This document shows, piece after piece, positions 35,540-48,400 of a stretch of 64,000 nt of DNA (position 1 is its first letter; every line of letters begins with the position of its first letter). Under the pieces are notes generated by a model. That model did no database searches, was not told the origin of the DNA, and saw only the letters and a list, made by a program, of their open reading frames with translations. Location of the stretch: contig JASFXZ010000014.1 of the NCBI GenBank assembly GCA_032209605.1, forward strand, positions 18,681,231 through 18,745,230. Direction: 5' to 3'. The translations under genes and the position numbers were made by a program. Origin of the DNA: Mactromeris polynyma (taxonomy: Eukaryota; Mollusca; Bivalvia; Venerida; Mactridae).

Positions 35540-36710
35540 TGCAATTTGTTTTAAAAATCAACACTTCTTGCAAGTAACTGTTTACCTACCTTTCTCGTGA
35601 TTAAGACTGAAAAAGGTTCCTGCCCCTGGACCAATAAAAGTTTTTGGAGCAATTTTGACAGACAGGTAGGGATACAACAAAACACATTTTTAAAAATATT
35701 TTTTACCTAAATAACTGCTAATCATCCTACGCAAGTTGTATGTTGTATGATTTCACTCCAGTATTGAGTGGATTAATACATGTTGTAGCTAGAGGTATCA
35801 AAACGTCAGATTTGTCTGACTCTGAACAATCGTCTTGTGCCAGAAAGTCACAAAAATGGAGCCCAATACAAACTAAATGCATCATGTAATATGTCTACAT
35901 GTTTACTCGAAGTAACCATGAACTTACATCTGTACATTATGGACATGTAGTTCCGTGTGTTTAAAATCATAACTGCTGAGCAAGCCAATAAAAGCTTAGC
36001 ATACACACAATATACAAGTCTTCACGGTAACCTTCCAGTACGAAGCCCGGGACTAGTAAATTTAATTTCGGGCTTGCAGAAATTCCTGAGTGCTACCCCG
36101 AAGTGACAAGTGCTTAATTTTAGTAAATCAACTTTTTGGCATTGGAGAAAAAATAGAACTCAGTCATGATTCTATGAAATTATATACATGCATAATTGTG
36201 ACTTTCTGCTTTTTATAAATAAGTGTTACAAACATGCGTAAAATTACATTAATATTTTTGAAAAAATAACTGTACAAATATTCTGACCCTAAAAGTTGTT
36301 AAAATGTGGATAAAACAGAGGCCACCAAATGGTATCTACTTTTGTTAAAATTTCAAGGGCCAAGCCCCTCCACCCCAGCCCCCACAGTGAGAGGGAGAAA
36401 TATCTTCTCCTGTACCCCATTACCCTCGCGTCGCTTTATGTCTTGTGAAATGCCTTTGGAGCTACATATGAGTATAGAGCATTTAATTTCTAGCTAGCTA
36501 TGCCACTGACTCATGAAGTTGTAACTTATTTAACTCATATGACGACAGGGATAATTTTCATCAAATAACATCATTAAAATAATTGACTACATTATTCCGA
36601 GTTTGCATAAACAGTATTGTATGTACATTTACAAAATTACATACCAGCACTGGTACCACAGGAGACATCTCATACCCTGAAATTATTGTTTTTAAGAAAT
36701 TATATCAAAA
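35540..36710. other. intergenic, no gene seen
   Basis: AT-rich, without supported coding or repeat structure. Confidence 0.4.
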
Positions 36711-36715
36711 ATACT

Positions 36716-37420
36716 TTAAATACAATACAATACAATACAAATTTATTCAGGATTTAGGCCACCAGCCCATAACACAAGTATATAGCACAATCATATATAC
36801 AGTACACAGGTGTTAATGCAAAATAACTGTAACAAGATGTTTCACAATTACAAACGTTAAATTTCCAGGTACATAGCTACAAAGACAAAACCTCTTTTCT
36901 CAGGTCAGAAGCGTAGTAAATAAAACAGGCAAGAGAACGAATAATTTTGTCATTTCTACATGATAATAACATTATAATCTTTTGATTACTTGGCGACCGC
37001 CAATACTTTATAGGGATAAAACGCTTCCGTAAATCACCCAATATAGGGCACACCAACAGAAAGTGTAGCTCGTCTTCTATGGCATGCTTGTTACATAATT
37101 TGCAAAGACGGTTTGCTCTTGCCATGTTACTATGTCGTCCTGTTTTATAGCAAGACTATGAGCACCCGATCTGAAGGTTGACAATGCTCTTCGGAATTTT
37201 CTAATATTTAAAACCTGTAAATAATATTCATGATCGTAGCTTTGTTTGTAATATCTGTACAGATATAATTTTGGCGACATTTCAATACAACTGTGCCAAG
37301 ACTGACAATATTGGTCCTTAAGTCTGTCGACAAATATTTTGAGAAATAGTTTATGATCATATGCATTTTGTTGCTGCCAAATATAGCCAAATCCATTCGA
37401 TGTTAGTAAGTTTCTGACTT
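36716..37420 (-). mobile_element. LINE C-terminal fragment with (TTGTA)n tail
   Basis: Three minus-strand frames (37208-37396, 37077-37280, 36877-37125) are pieces of one LINE C-terminus, ending in a zinc-knuckle-like RLCKLCNKHAIEDELHFLLV. The minus strand ends at 36716-36745 in a TTGTA microsatellite after AATAAAT, a typical LINE 3' tail. Frameshifts make it non-functional. Confidence 0.75.
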
Positions 37421-37429
37421 AGTTACCCA

Positions 37430-40150
37430 GTTTACTTGACCATGGTCGTTTAAATACATGTAGCCATAACATTACCATACGTTATTTCCCTCATGAACCA
37501 TTGCAAACAATAGTTAAATTAATTATCTAATAACTTTGCATTTTATATTATGCACATACAATACATAGTTAAAGTGTAACTCTTTCAATCCTTCAAAATG
37601 TTCCACAGATTAGAAATACTAATTTAAGTGAACCATCAGAATAGTCCATGGTAGCTACTTTCTCGATCGTATCATAATGTGATTCTACATTTGAAAATAT
37701 TTAAAACGTAAACCTGAGGTAAGATTGTTGTGTCTGGTGTTAAATTAATTGTAATGTTTTAATTTTTACCATGCATAAAATTAACAATTCTATCTTACCA
37801 ACACCTTGTTCCAGTTTTTCCTGTTCAAGAACTTTAATGGAGTTCATCCCGTAAACAGGAAAAAACAATTTAGTGACAGTTGACCGACACCTTTTTGCAG
37901 TTAAAACAATAAAAAAACATCAAAAGAGAAAAGGTACAAGCAAAAACTCGGAGAAGTAAAAGCTAATGTTTGTTACTCGTGTTTGCTTAATCTAACTTGG
38001 CAGTTCAGCGACAATCACATGGTACAGAACAAATATAATTGTCAAGTAAGGTTGAACTTCTTACCACACCCATGAACAAAAAATATTGTTTACGAACTTA
38101 ATAATGAGGGTTTGTTAAAATCCATGTTAATTTTAACTATAAAATATTTTTACATACATTTCATAACAGTACGTATGTAAATATGGTCAACTATATAGAA
38201 CCCTGGGTGTATGTTTGAGTGAATAAAACCCAGTCATCTCAGATAAAACCAACTTGATAGTCCTGTAAGAATGTCAGTTGTTGCATACAATTACGTGGTT
38301 TGTTTGCCATGAAGCGCAAGTTTTCTTTGGGTCGTGGTTATTGAAATAGCGGGATTATCACAATAAGAATTATCACAGTTGCCGATTACTTGCAGATATT
38401 TCATTACCCATCACGTTCTAGCATGTTTACAGCACCAAGTGTGCATGTAAGTTGTGTGTGTACGCCGTCAAAATCAAGATGAAAACGTTGGATTTTTCGG
38501 GTTACCTTGACGACACAGAGATAATAAATGTAAATTGATGGTTTTAAACTACACAAAACATTTTCTACCTCCATACTTACCTGCTTTTGACGTGCTTTAG
38601 TCTCGGGAAAAATGCCTTGGCCTCTAATTGATTTAGGCAAGTTAATCCACGACTCAATGAAAGCATTTGAAATTCAATCAAATGCCCGCAATTGTACTTT
38701 CAATAAAGTTAAAATTATTATAGAAGAGATGATTTAAATGAAAGGTTACTATGGTGAGACCGTAATGACAGGTACGCTTTTGTTAAAACATAGGAGTTTG
38801 TTACTAAGGAAGCCATAGTCCGTGAACCACGTTACGTTTAACGGTTTTTAGATTTTGTCCACGACTCAAGGCACATAAAGCATATACTCAATGTATCCTG
38901 GTGATACATATAATATCATCGGTGACATAAGACAAATCACAAATATATTAAACACAAATATTATTTTCAATGTAAGAAAAAAAGGATACAGAATATTTCA
39001 ATGTACATGTACTAATATCTGAACTCAAATAAATGTATTTCAAAGTGTTTCACATTATGATATATGCTTAGAACTCCGCTGGTGGTATCGTCATATTGTG
39101 GACATAGTTGACACGATTATCAGTGATCAAGTAAACTTTTGCCTGGAAAAAATGCTTGAACTGGATAAAACGTATGGTAATGAAGTCACGTGTTGCACCA
39201 TTTACAGTGATGTCACGATACATGTAGGCTTTAGAGGTAAGAGAGGCACTATGACAAAAATGCGCAACACCAGGCAATACATCATCAATAGATTAGTGAA
39301 AAAAATGAAATGAACGTATTTTAGCTGAATTGAAAACACTGACCCACACGAAGTACTTATTTTGCAATTTATTGAAATTGCTAGCTTACATGCTGTCACC
39401 GGCATCTGTTATCAATGTACGATGGCATGTACATAAGGCAAGCTGTGCATTCGGAATAATTGACTGTCACTGATAATATGTAATTGATGATAATAGGATA
39501 TGACTGAAATTGAAGACTGTTCATAAAAACAATATCAAATAAGCACTCATGTAAGATCCTCTATATAAACTTTGAAAGATTAAACTGGTGAGAGTTACAA
39601 TTATTTCCTAAGTTATAATGAATTGATTATATATGAAACATAATACATACATGTAGAACTAATTTTAACAATTTAGACAACATGCGTTAAATATCTAAAC
39701 TTGAAGAAACAACATTAAAAGCAATATACAATATGACAGACACACAAATTTCACAAAAAGTGAAGAAACAATCCAATTGTTTTTGTTATTGCAAATTTAA
39801 AAGGAATAATAATGAACAAACCAATAAAATATACACTAGACTCAGACGTAGCTTAGAGATTTGTGACAGACATGACAGAAATGGAAGGTAAGATGCATTA
39901 CATCTGTTAATGGCAGAGACATATTTTTGTCAAATAACAAACTTCACGTGCACGGGGCACTCGATTAGTTTACACATAACTATTTATTTGACTAAATCGA
40001 CATGTAATATACAGTAAATGACAAGATTACAAAGTGCATGTAATAGACAAGTGGATAGAATTGGAAGCAAAAGCTTATTGACACTCGATTATGCTACGCT
40101 ACAGTAACCACTGTCATCACAACTTTCGCGCGACCATAGCCGGATCATAT
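37430..40150. other. mostly empty intergenic, two weak exon candidates
   Basis: AT-rich sequence. Apart from the possible minus-strand coding segments near 38595-38660 and 39066-39232 (separate entry and finding), I support nothing here. Confidence 0.35.
39066..39232 (-). CDS. possible terminal exon, unknown protein
   Basis: After an AG (CCTCTAAAG) near 39233 the minus strand is open for about 55 codons to a TAA, with a gene-like composition (DITVNGATRDFITIRF, AKVYLITDNRVNYVHN, ending PPAEF). I do not recognise the family and found no partner exons. It could equally be a chance frame or a pseudogene fragment. Confidence 0.25.
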
Positions 40151-40158
40151 AGGATAAA

Positions 40159-40207
40159 ATGGCTGATACGCCCAAAAAAGAAAGTCCAAACAAAATTAGG
40201 CTTTTCG
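40159..40207 (+). CDS. candidate first exon of the GPI-anchored protein gene
   Basis: ATG opens a basic, hydrophilic stretch (MADTPKKESPNKIRLF) and a GT follows at 40208. The phase (one base left over) matches what the exon at 42403 requires. Joined, it would place a short cytosolic-type N-terminus before the hydrophobic segment. The donor (G|GTACCC) is weak, so this is only a suggestion. Confidence 0.3.
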
Positions 40208-40209
40208 GT

Positions 40210-42100
40210 ACCCCTCGGAGAGATTGGCTAATGCATCTTGCCGGAATCCAACATTCAAAAGTCTGTTCAAATGAATGAAAAAGTAATATTTACCAACGTA
40301 AATGTAGCATTATATATTTGATATTTTCAAGGGCAACAAACGTTTTGTTTACAAGTTCTGACAATCGTATTTTAATATTACAAATACATTTGGCGACGTC
40401 TTGTGTCCATTCATTAGTCTCTTACATTCTTAACAAATTTCCGTAGTAATGAGATTTGACAGTTGTACGATTTTCTACTTCTGTTGTTTATACATCTATG
40501 TAAAAATTGCCGCGTACATCTGACATTTTAACCCTTTGTGACAAAGTTCATGTCCTGTCAGAATCATTCGTCAGTCCATTTGATATCATGAAGCTATATT
40601 TCAGCGTCACGTGACAACGCCAGTACGTCACGAAAGTCTCCGGGGCAGTTCGGACCGAGTACAATGTTGAACCGTTCCAACGACACGGACAATAACTCAC
40701 AGCTTCTATAATAGGGCTTACAATTTACGATCACGATAGTATTATTTTATAATCATTATATATATAGTTGCTCTGAAATATAGATAATGTAAATAGAAAA
40801 AGGATTACGATAGTTAATTTGTATTCATTGGATAAACCTTTTGGCGCGAAAATGGGTGAGTTAACATTAGCTCCAAAGTCCATATTTCACTTGGCAGTGC
40901 TACTTTAAGGATGTATCTGCCTCATCTGAAATAGTTTAAATTCGCTTCATCGAGAATTGTTGTTACATTGGCTAAAACATCTCTAATAAGAACCATTGCA
41001 ATGTATAACCGATTGAGAAAAAAAGTTTATTTTTTATGATGTACAAACATCTTTCTTCAACAAATATGGTTTAATACATTAAGAGTTCATTCTTTGTTTA
41101 TGCATGTTCATTGATGTGTTAACCATGGGTAATATATTTTCATGTCTGGTTAGGTAAACAAATGAACAAATGAACAAAGAATGAGCGTAGTATTACTTTA
41201 AATTAAATGATAACATTATAACTATACAAGTAGTTTTACGTCGGTTAATTCTGGGAAAAAAACTATATGCCTTTAATTTGTATTAAACTCACGTATACAT
41301 GTAGATTGTCACTATATTATCTTAATGTGCTTATTTATGTCCGGAAGGTTTCGTATTACTTGGTTCCCGAACAATGAATTACGATAATGACCTGGAGATG
41401 CTGGGCAAGGAAACAGTTTTAGACTATCTAAAAGTTATGTGACGAAATTAATGCAATAATTAAATAAAGAAATAATAGATGCTATGGATGATATGACAAT
41501 TACATGCAATAATAATTTGTCAGCAACTCGGATATATACTCAGTACATTTAAAAACGCACAATGTTTTACCAACCATTCTTCATTAAAATTCATGTTATT
41601 ACTTTTTGAACTCCCTTTCTTATGATAATACTTGTCGATTTCATAAAATTCAGCATCAATGTTGCGTACACATGCAATATTATCGTGTCAAGTTCTTTTC
41701 TTGTAACCTAAAAGTCAGCCAATGAAAATTTAGAAATCCCATATCGTGCGTTACTAAATGTAATGAGTATATATGTAATTACTACATCACACGATACTTC
41801 GATCAATGTATTATCAATACTAATCACAACGTCCATATTCGATTACTTGTTCCGTATTTTCAATATTTAGATCACATGTTGTATTTTATAATCAATTCAA
41901 TGATTGAAATAGGTCGAGCCATCAGTGTTACACACTATCAGGAGGCAGCGAACACAATGTCTTAATTGAAGTCTGTCTCATATTCATTTTATTAAAAGCA
42001 TACATCTAGAATGTCGATAAAATGTCAATTGTAACTGCTACATGAAATCATTGTCTGTGTCAAGCACATGTATACTTGGTTTAAACTTTATTTATTATTC
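40210..42100. other. no gene seen
   Basis: Would be intron sequence if the first-exon candidate at 40159 is right. AT-rich, without recognised repeats before the R1 copy at 42101. Confidence 0.4.
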
Positions 42101-42390
42101 GGCGCAGCCGTACTAACATGGTTTTGCTTTTTGCATATCAGTGTTGTGTAAACCAATCAAACTCTCGTTAACCACCAAGGCAATTTCTAATCAACCGAAC
42201 AACCTTGACGCGGATTGGTTATCATTTCGATAAAGGGTGCGTAACCTGACTAAAATCCACTGAATTTCGGTGAATTTACCGAAATCCATTTTAGATCTAG
42301 AGTGACCAGCAATCGTAACATCTCGGCATTTTTTATGTTGTACAACAAATCTTAACCTTCAAATTGCGCAAACCATCTTGATATTTTTTG
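42101..42390 (+). repeat. interspersed repeat R1 abutting a splice acceptor
   Basis: Same order as the R1 copy at 4031-4350 (inverted) and the partial copy at 51510-51738: GGCGCAGCCGTACTAACATG, ACCAATCAAACTC, CGGTGAATTTACCGAAATCC, CATCTCGGCATTTT. Its T-rich end runs straight into TTTGTTTATACTTCAG, the acceptor of the exon at 42403. Confidence 0.8.
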
Positions 42391-42402
42391 TTTATACTTC
42401 AG

Positions 42403-45400
42403 TTCGGACTTTAATCATTATAGTAGAGTGTATGTTATGTTACTGTGTGGCACAGCAGACGTACGGTGGATTCATGCCTGGCTCCTCCCCTGCCACACCC
42501 AACCTGTCCATGGATATGTGTCAGCGACAAGCAACAAGTAAACAGCTCAATGTCACTTACTCTGGTAAACACGCCGAGTACATCAGAGACTGGTGCACGT
42601 AAGTTATATACAGTAATACATCAATACTAAGACTACCTTTGGAACCCTTCAAGTGTAAACTGATATTTTTATAGAGGTGGTCTTAATATTGAGGTTGAGT
42701 AAAGAGCAAAACAGTGAAAATGGACTTGAAAATTGTGTTCTTAATTTTGAGGTGGTCTTATGATCGAGTTGGTCTTTAGGGGAGGTTTTACTGTTCATAC
42801 AATTCCCCTTTCCTACAAAACTATGCACAGTGTCCCTTTCCTTATAATATATCCTTATACACTATCCCTTTTCTAGCAAAGTTATATGCATAGTCACATT
42901 TTCTACTTATTGACCACTTTCTTACAAATATAAGAACAGTGGTCCTTTCTGACAACTATATATAATACCTTGTCTTACATGTGGTTATACTGTAAACAGT
43001 TTCCCTTTCCACCAATGTCCTTGATACATTACAAGAAGTTGTAGATCTTAGAGATAAGATACACGAATACATAACCGTCATATAAAAGCTGGTAAATTGT
43101 GTTGTTGGATCTAAGTCGGGTAGGTTAGTTTCTTTATGCTCAGTTAATATGTTGTTGTTCTTTTGAAACGTTCGATTTATGCAATACGACGGTTTCGTGC
43201 GAGACTGGGACGCCGTCACAGTGATTAAACGTTGGACATTCCTAATGGATTCCCGCCAAAAAATTGATACATCGGCCAATATCGGTACATTTCGTGACTA
43301 ATCCGTGAAAGATCGGTCTTTATTCGGAAACGACCGATCTTCAATTAACAAAATAGTCACGGAATTGACCGATATTGGCCAATGTTTCATTTGACCTTAA
43401 GCCTCAGCATTGGTACTGGCAGTTCGAAGACTGTTGACCATTGTATTGCCGTCATTATCGTGACGTGGTGGTGGTGTTTCTTTCCAAAAAGTTCACTCAA
43501 TATAAATATTTCTGCTAAAAACCATTTTCTAATTATTTTTCTTGAATAAGGCTTTTAGTCGAAATATTGATACTGGATGAATTATGTTATCGAGTTTTAT
43601 ACGATTCACTATGGAGTTATTTAATCCGTATGTGTCAATCGTGGGTAGGTTTAAAGTCAATTAAGTCCATGATAGTTAACAGAAGCTGAGCACGGTATGC
43701 TCACACACCGAGTACATTCAACTTGATATACGTACGATTCAGTCAAACGATTGCTGACACTGCATGCACTATTATACCCACATATAACAACTCATGGAAT
43801 CAATCTAGGATATAAAATTGATCTAATGCTATGTAGGAAAGGATGTTTGTGCATCAACATTTAATTTTATTGACAATCTTCTGCGGCGTACACTTTTTTT
43901 ACACTTAATTTTGTGAAATAGTTTTGTTATTGTTATTCCGGCCGGCGACTCTATTTTTATTCCTTTTTCATTTTGTTCATGGGGCTCGGATTTGAAAAAA
44001 ATGAACATCTGTCTGTTTGGTATGTACTGAAATCAGTTGACATTCCGTCAAAGTGGTGATCGTCGCGACGTAGCCGCTAAATTAAGACCGACGATTGTGC
44101 AACCAAACGGTCGTTTATTATGACACGTACTGCGTCATCATTATTGTTGTACAAGAAACTGCTTTTAAACTTTTTTCTACGTTGAGGATTGATAGGCAGA
44201 GTAGCTTCAGAGAAATGTACCACACGCAATAGTTTACCTGACTCATCTCAACATTGCAAACAATGGTTTAACGACCGAAATAAAATGTGTTTGTTCCCTT
44301 CAAGGTATGAGATTTTTCGTTATAGTTTTCTATAATTAGTTTGGCCGTCTGTCAGATGTTTGTACCTGGTTGCCTATAGCATATTGACCGAATGTCGTTC
44401 TTACAACAAACCCAGGTTAATATGCGCAGTTTTCGAAATTATCTAATTATAATAAATAGCCCCCTCCCGATGGGAAAAGTATACGCACATATCTCTAAGT
44501 ATTTCCAAAGTAGCTTCTAATATAGGAGTTTTAAATTCGCTGGAAAGTACTTAATTTCATGCCGTGTGTTGTCCATATATAGTAATGCAGTGAAGACAAT
44601 CTTCGTGTGCTATTTGGGGTTAAGATAGGGGTTGTAAGGTGCGCGGTATAGATATAAATCATTCCGGACTACAAAAATGACTAACATTCTTCTGGAGGCG
44701 TCGCCCATATGGGAAACCGGAGGCGACGATAAATAAACGCAAATACAACACAAAAAACAGGGGGGAAAAGATAATCCCTCAACACAAGAAGTCATATTTC
44801 ATTTAAGACAAATGACGCCTTTTATGCCTTGGTAATGCCGGTTTGGTAATATTCGATTGGACTTGTTTTTTCGTTTATGTTTTTCTTATATTTCATTGTA
44901 TGACGTAAATATATATTCAGTATGACTCAACAATGAAGAAATGTTTGTGATCTTGACCCCATTGTATCACTGAGGTTTTTGTTCCCCGTCCTTACGACAG
45001 TATATTAATTTGACATTTGCCTCAGGTTCATACTAATTAACCAATTAGCGCACGTCCCGAGAATGTTTGAGTAAATGCTATATTCGGACAGGATGATGAT
45101 TAAGATGAAGATACAATGTAGTATGCAAATACCCCCCCCCCCCCCCAATAAGTCGAGGAATTGTTCCGATTTATGATTTTTGTTTGTTTCTCTAAAAGAA
45201 CAATAGCACCATACTTGAACTCACCGCTTTTCCAGTTGTCAGGAAGGTAAAATACCATGATAAGCGTACATTTAATAAATGTATACATACATGGTTCATT
45301 CTTCATGTTAATTGCCTATAACTTATAGCGGCAGACGACAGCCAGACGTCTTTCCAATATGGCGCCACATTGTCTTGAAAAATCAACCATTGACTTTAGC

Positions 45401-48400
45401 CATACCTAATAATGTTTCCATTGTTTTCTTAATTTGTAGTATACAGTAAATCTTGATAATGTCATACTCACGAACACTCGACATGTCGAATTCGTATAAT
45501 TGGTGTGTTTGTTAATTCAGATAAAATAAATAAAATATCTAAACACGCTACTGAACCGAAAGGTTCAGAACACGGACCATGCTCCCAGATAAATCTCTAT
45601 ATGTGTGCCACCTTCCATTTTCTTTAACGAATTGATTAGTTGCGACAGATTGACATTTATTTCTGATTAAAAGAATACTTTGTAATGCATACATTTCTGT
45701 TTTTCGCCTACACCTAACGTTTATATAAACGGTTTGCGAGAACTGTTTTTTTCAAGGTCTGAATGATGATCTAGATTCCATGCAGCGAACTTAAAATGAC
45801 TCTAATCAACATCGCGTCCCTGACACTACACCAAGCCATATACGAGTACTCCACACCGTTGATTTTAGCCACTTCTGGGCATAGGAAAAGTATTTCCCGA
45901 ACATTTTCTAAAATCTCCAAATACAATGTATGTATCGTTAATTTTTAATGTTCAGTTTTCACATGGACATGTTTGATGTTTATTTTATGAAGCAAACATG
46001 AATGTAGAACTTGAATTAATATTGGAATATTCAATTCCGCAAAGATACTAACATGGAAAACGAAAAGCTGAATAAGAATTGTATAATTTTAGCAGACTGA
46101 TATCTTGGACTAGTCAATCTAACCATATTTGAAATATTTGACATTAACACTCTAAAACGTCGCCTTAAAGACCCCACGATTAAAACCACCCCATTAATTA
46201 ATGAGACCTATTTGCATGGACCAGTTTTAATTCTATCATTACGTTAACTCATAAGGCCGACTTTCTTCAGAGCCGATGAAGGTCTTGCTGCTGAGATGTG
46301 ACTATAAATCCATGCTTGCAAGCGCAATTATAAGACTTTAACCAGCGAATTATTATGATTTATACTTACAACAAACAGTTATCGTATATATTGACGGTAT
46401 TCACTAATAAATGTTATAATAAACACGGTATATAAAAGAGGAAACATTTATAGTTGAGTTTTACCTACATATGAAGAACGTCAAAACACATTATTGTCAA
46501 TTGAATTGTGGCCTCAATTACCCGAACAATTAGCCTCACTTCATTTAGTCTGTCATCTAGAGAATAAATGCGACAGTTATTCTAACCATGAATCATATTG
46601 TCAGATGTTAAGGTAAGTAGAAAAGCGAATCGTTGTATAATGTGTTTAGGGTAAGTTGGTATAACAGTATTATACTAACAGTGAAGTGGTCAGGTAATGA
46701 TTACGAGTGTATTTTAATTAATCTAAGTTCATGTATACATGAAAGATAAGGATAAGCTTTCTTAAACGTCGCATATGATATACAAGTAACATGAGCTACA
46801 CAGCTCGAAGGCATACGTATGAACACAGTATGTAGTAATGAAGATAACGAGGCATATAATACAAACTGTATATTATATCGGTGAGGTACAAGTACAAGGA
46901 AAAAAGTAAGATTACAAAAGCACAAACAAATATTCTAAATAAATACACACACTTTCTGATGGTACAAAGTTGTGTATGTGTTATTATAAATAACAAGGCA
47001 CAGATGGTTTCAAAAGACATAATGAATGTTGACATGTTCGTTAATAACTTTTCTGTTTGGTTCCAGGATCCTGTTTCAATGGGTATTTTATTGTTTCTAT
47101 AGTTCGGAATTTTATAATATATTTTAACAAATTGTTAGGAGTATTATTGAGGTATTCTTCGTATTTGAAATTTGTTTTAATACGTCTACATAGTTTAAAC
47201 ATTTTCTAGAGTTAGCTATAGTTGCATACTATTCATTTAGAAATAAGTCAGTAATAGTTTGCTACACGAAGGCTGTTAACCAATTGGCTAATACGATCCC
47301 CTTATTTGGTATTTACATTTCATGGTCTGTTTTTTCTATGTTCTGAAGTTCAACGCCATTACTTGGTAATACAATCATGTTGGAAGTAATGCTTTTGTAC
47401 TGAGGCTTTAAGCCATACAAACAGCCAGGATCTAGTGGTGACTGTTCCACCTATATGTAAAGCTAAATACAGTAAACCTCACTTAAAGACAGCCTCAATA
47501 ATAAGACCACCTCAAAAATAAGAACACAATTTTCAAGTCTGTTTTCACTGTTTTGCTCTTTGTTCAAACTCAATATTAAGACCACCTCAATAAGAAGACT
47601 AGTAATCAATGGTCCCAATGGTGGTCTTATTATTTTGTACGTACTAAACATTACCTATACAATAGTTTTGTGTTGGTTTGAAGACTACATTATATCCCTG
47701 ACCTAGAAATCGAGCAATAATAGCAACATGCAATGCCAAATACAAATGATATACGATGTTTGCATATATTTTAGTAAATATTTGACAGCATTTATGACAC
47801 AAATCATCTCTAGATTACTACTGTCATTAAGAATGATGCACGCGCTTGTACGCTTGGTTGCCATAGTGATACTAAATGTATGTTTATTTATTATGCTCCA
47901 CTCACTTACATGCGATCACAAATAATAGTAGGTGGACGAAATATTGCAAATATTGGACAAGCATATCACTAAACAACCAAAGGACATGTTTTAATTCGCT
48001 TAAGGATGTGAGACATACACATGTCCGAAGGGGTCATGCGTTGCTTGAGGCGTGGCGATCTAGGATAAACACCGATTCCCTGAGCCAGAGATCGCGTGGG
48101 TTTGAACCCCACAATGGTCCAAATATTTCCACAGTTTTTACGATCTCTATATAAAATGTTGGTACTGGGTAGAAATACAGAAAAGAATCACTGGAATTGG
48201 TTAATATAAGCTGATATAACATGTAAACATTATACCACGTGTTCCTAGACAGAGTTTCGCCTTGCTGAACAAAATTGACAACTATACTCCAGCTCCGAAA
48301 GCAACGTTTGCATAGCTGTGACATGTCTGTGAAAGGCTACTCAACTAAATAACTTACAAATGTCAGCATGTGTATAAATCGTATACTACTTGAAGAATAT

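Noticed and set aside
42956..43279. 107-residue minus-strand frame in an intron
   Set aside because: No recognisable domain, and it overlaps the edge of a palindrome. Probably chance or a degraded repeat.
45132..45146. C homopolymer (and G run at 49683-49693) as functional sites
   Set aside because: Simple homopolymers, possibly with sequencing length error, and no associated feature.
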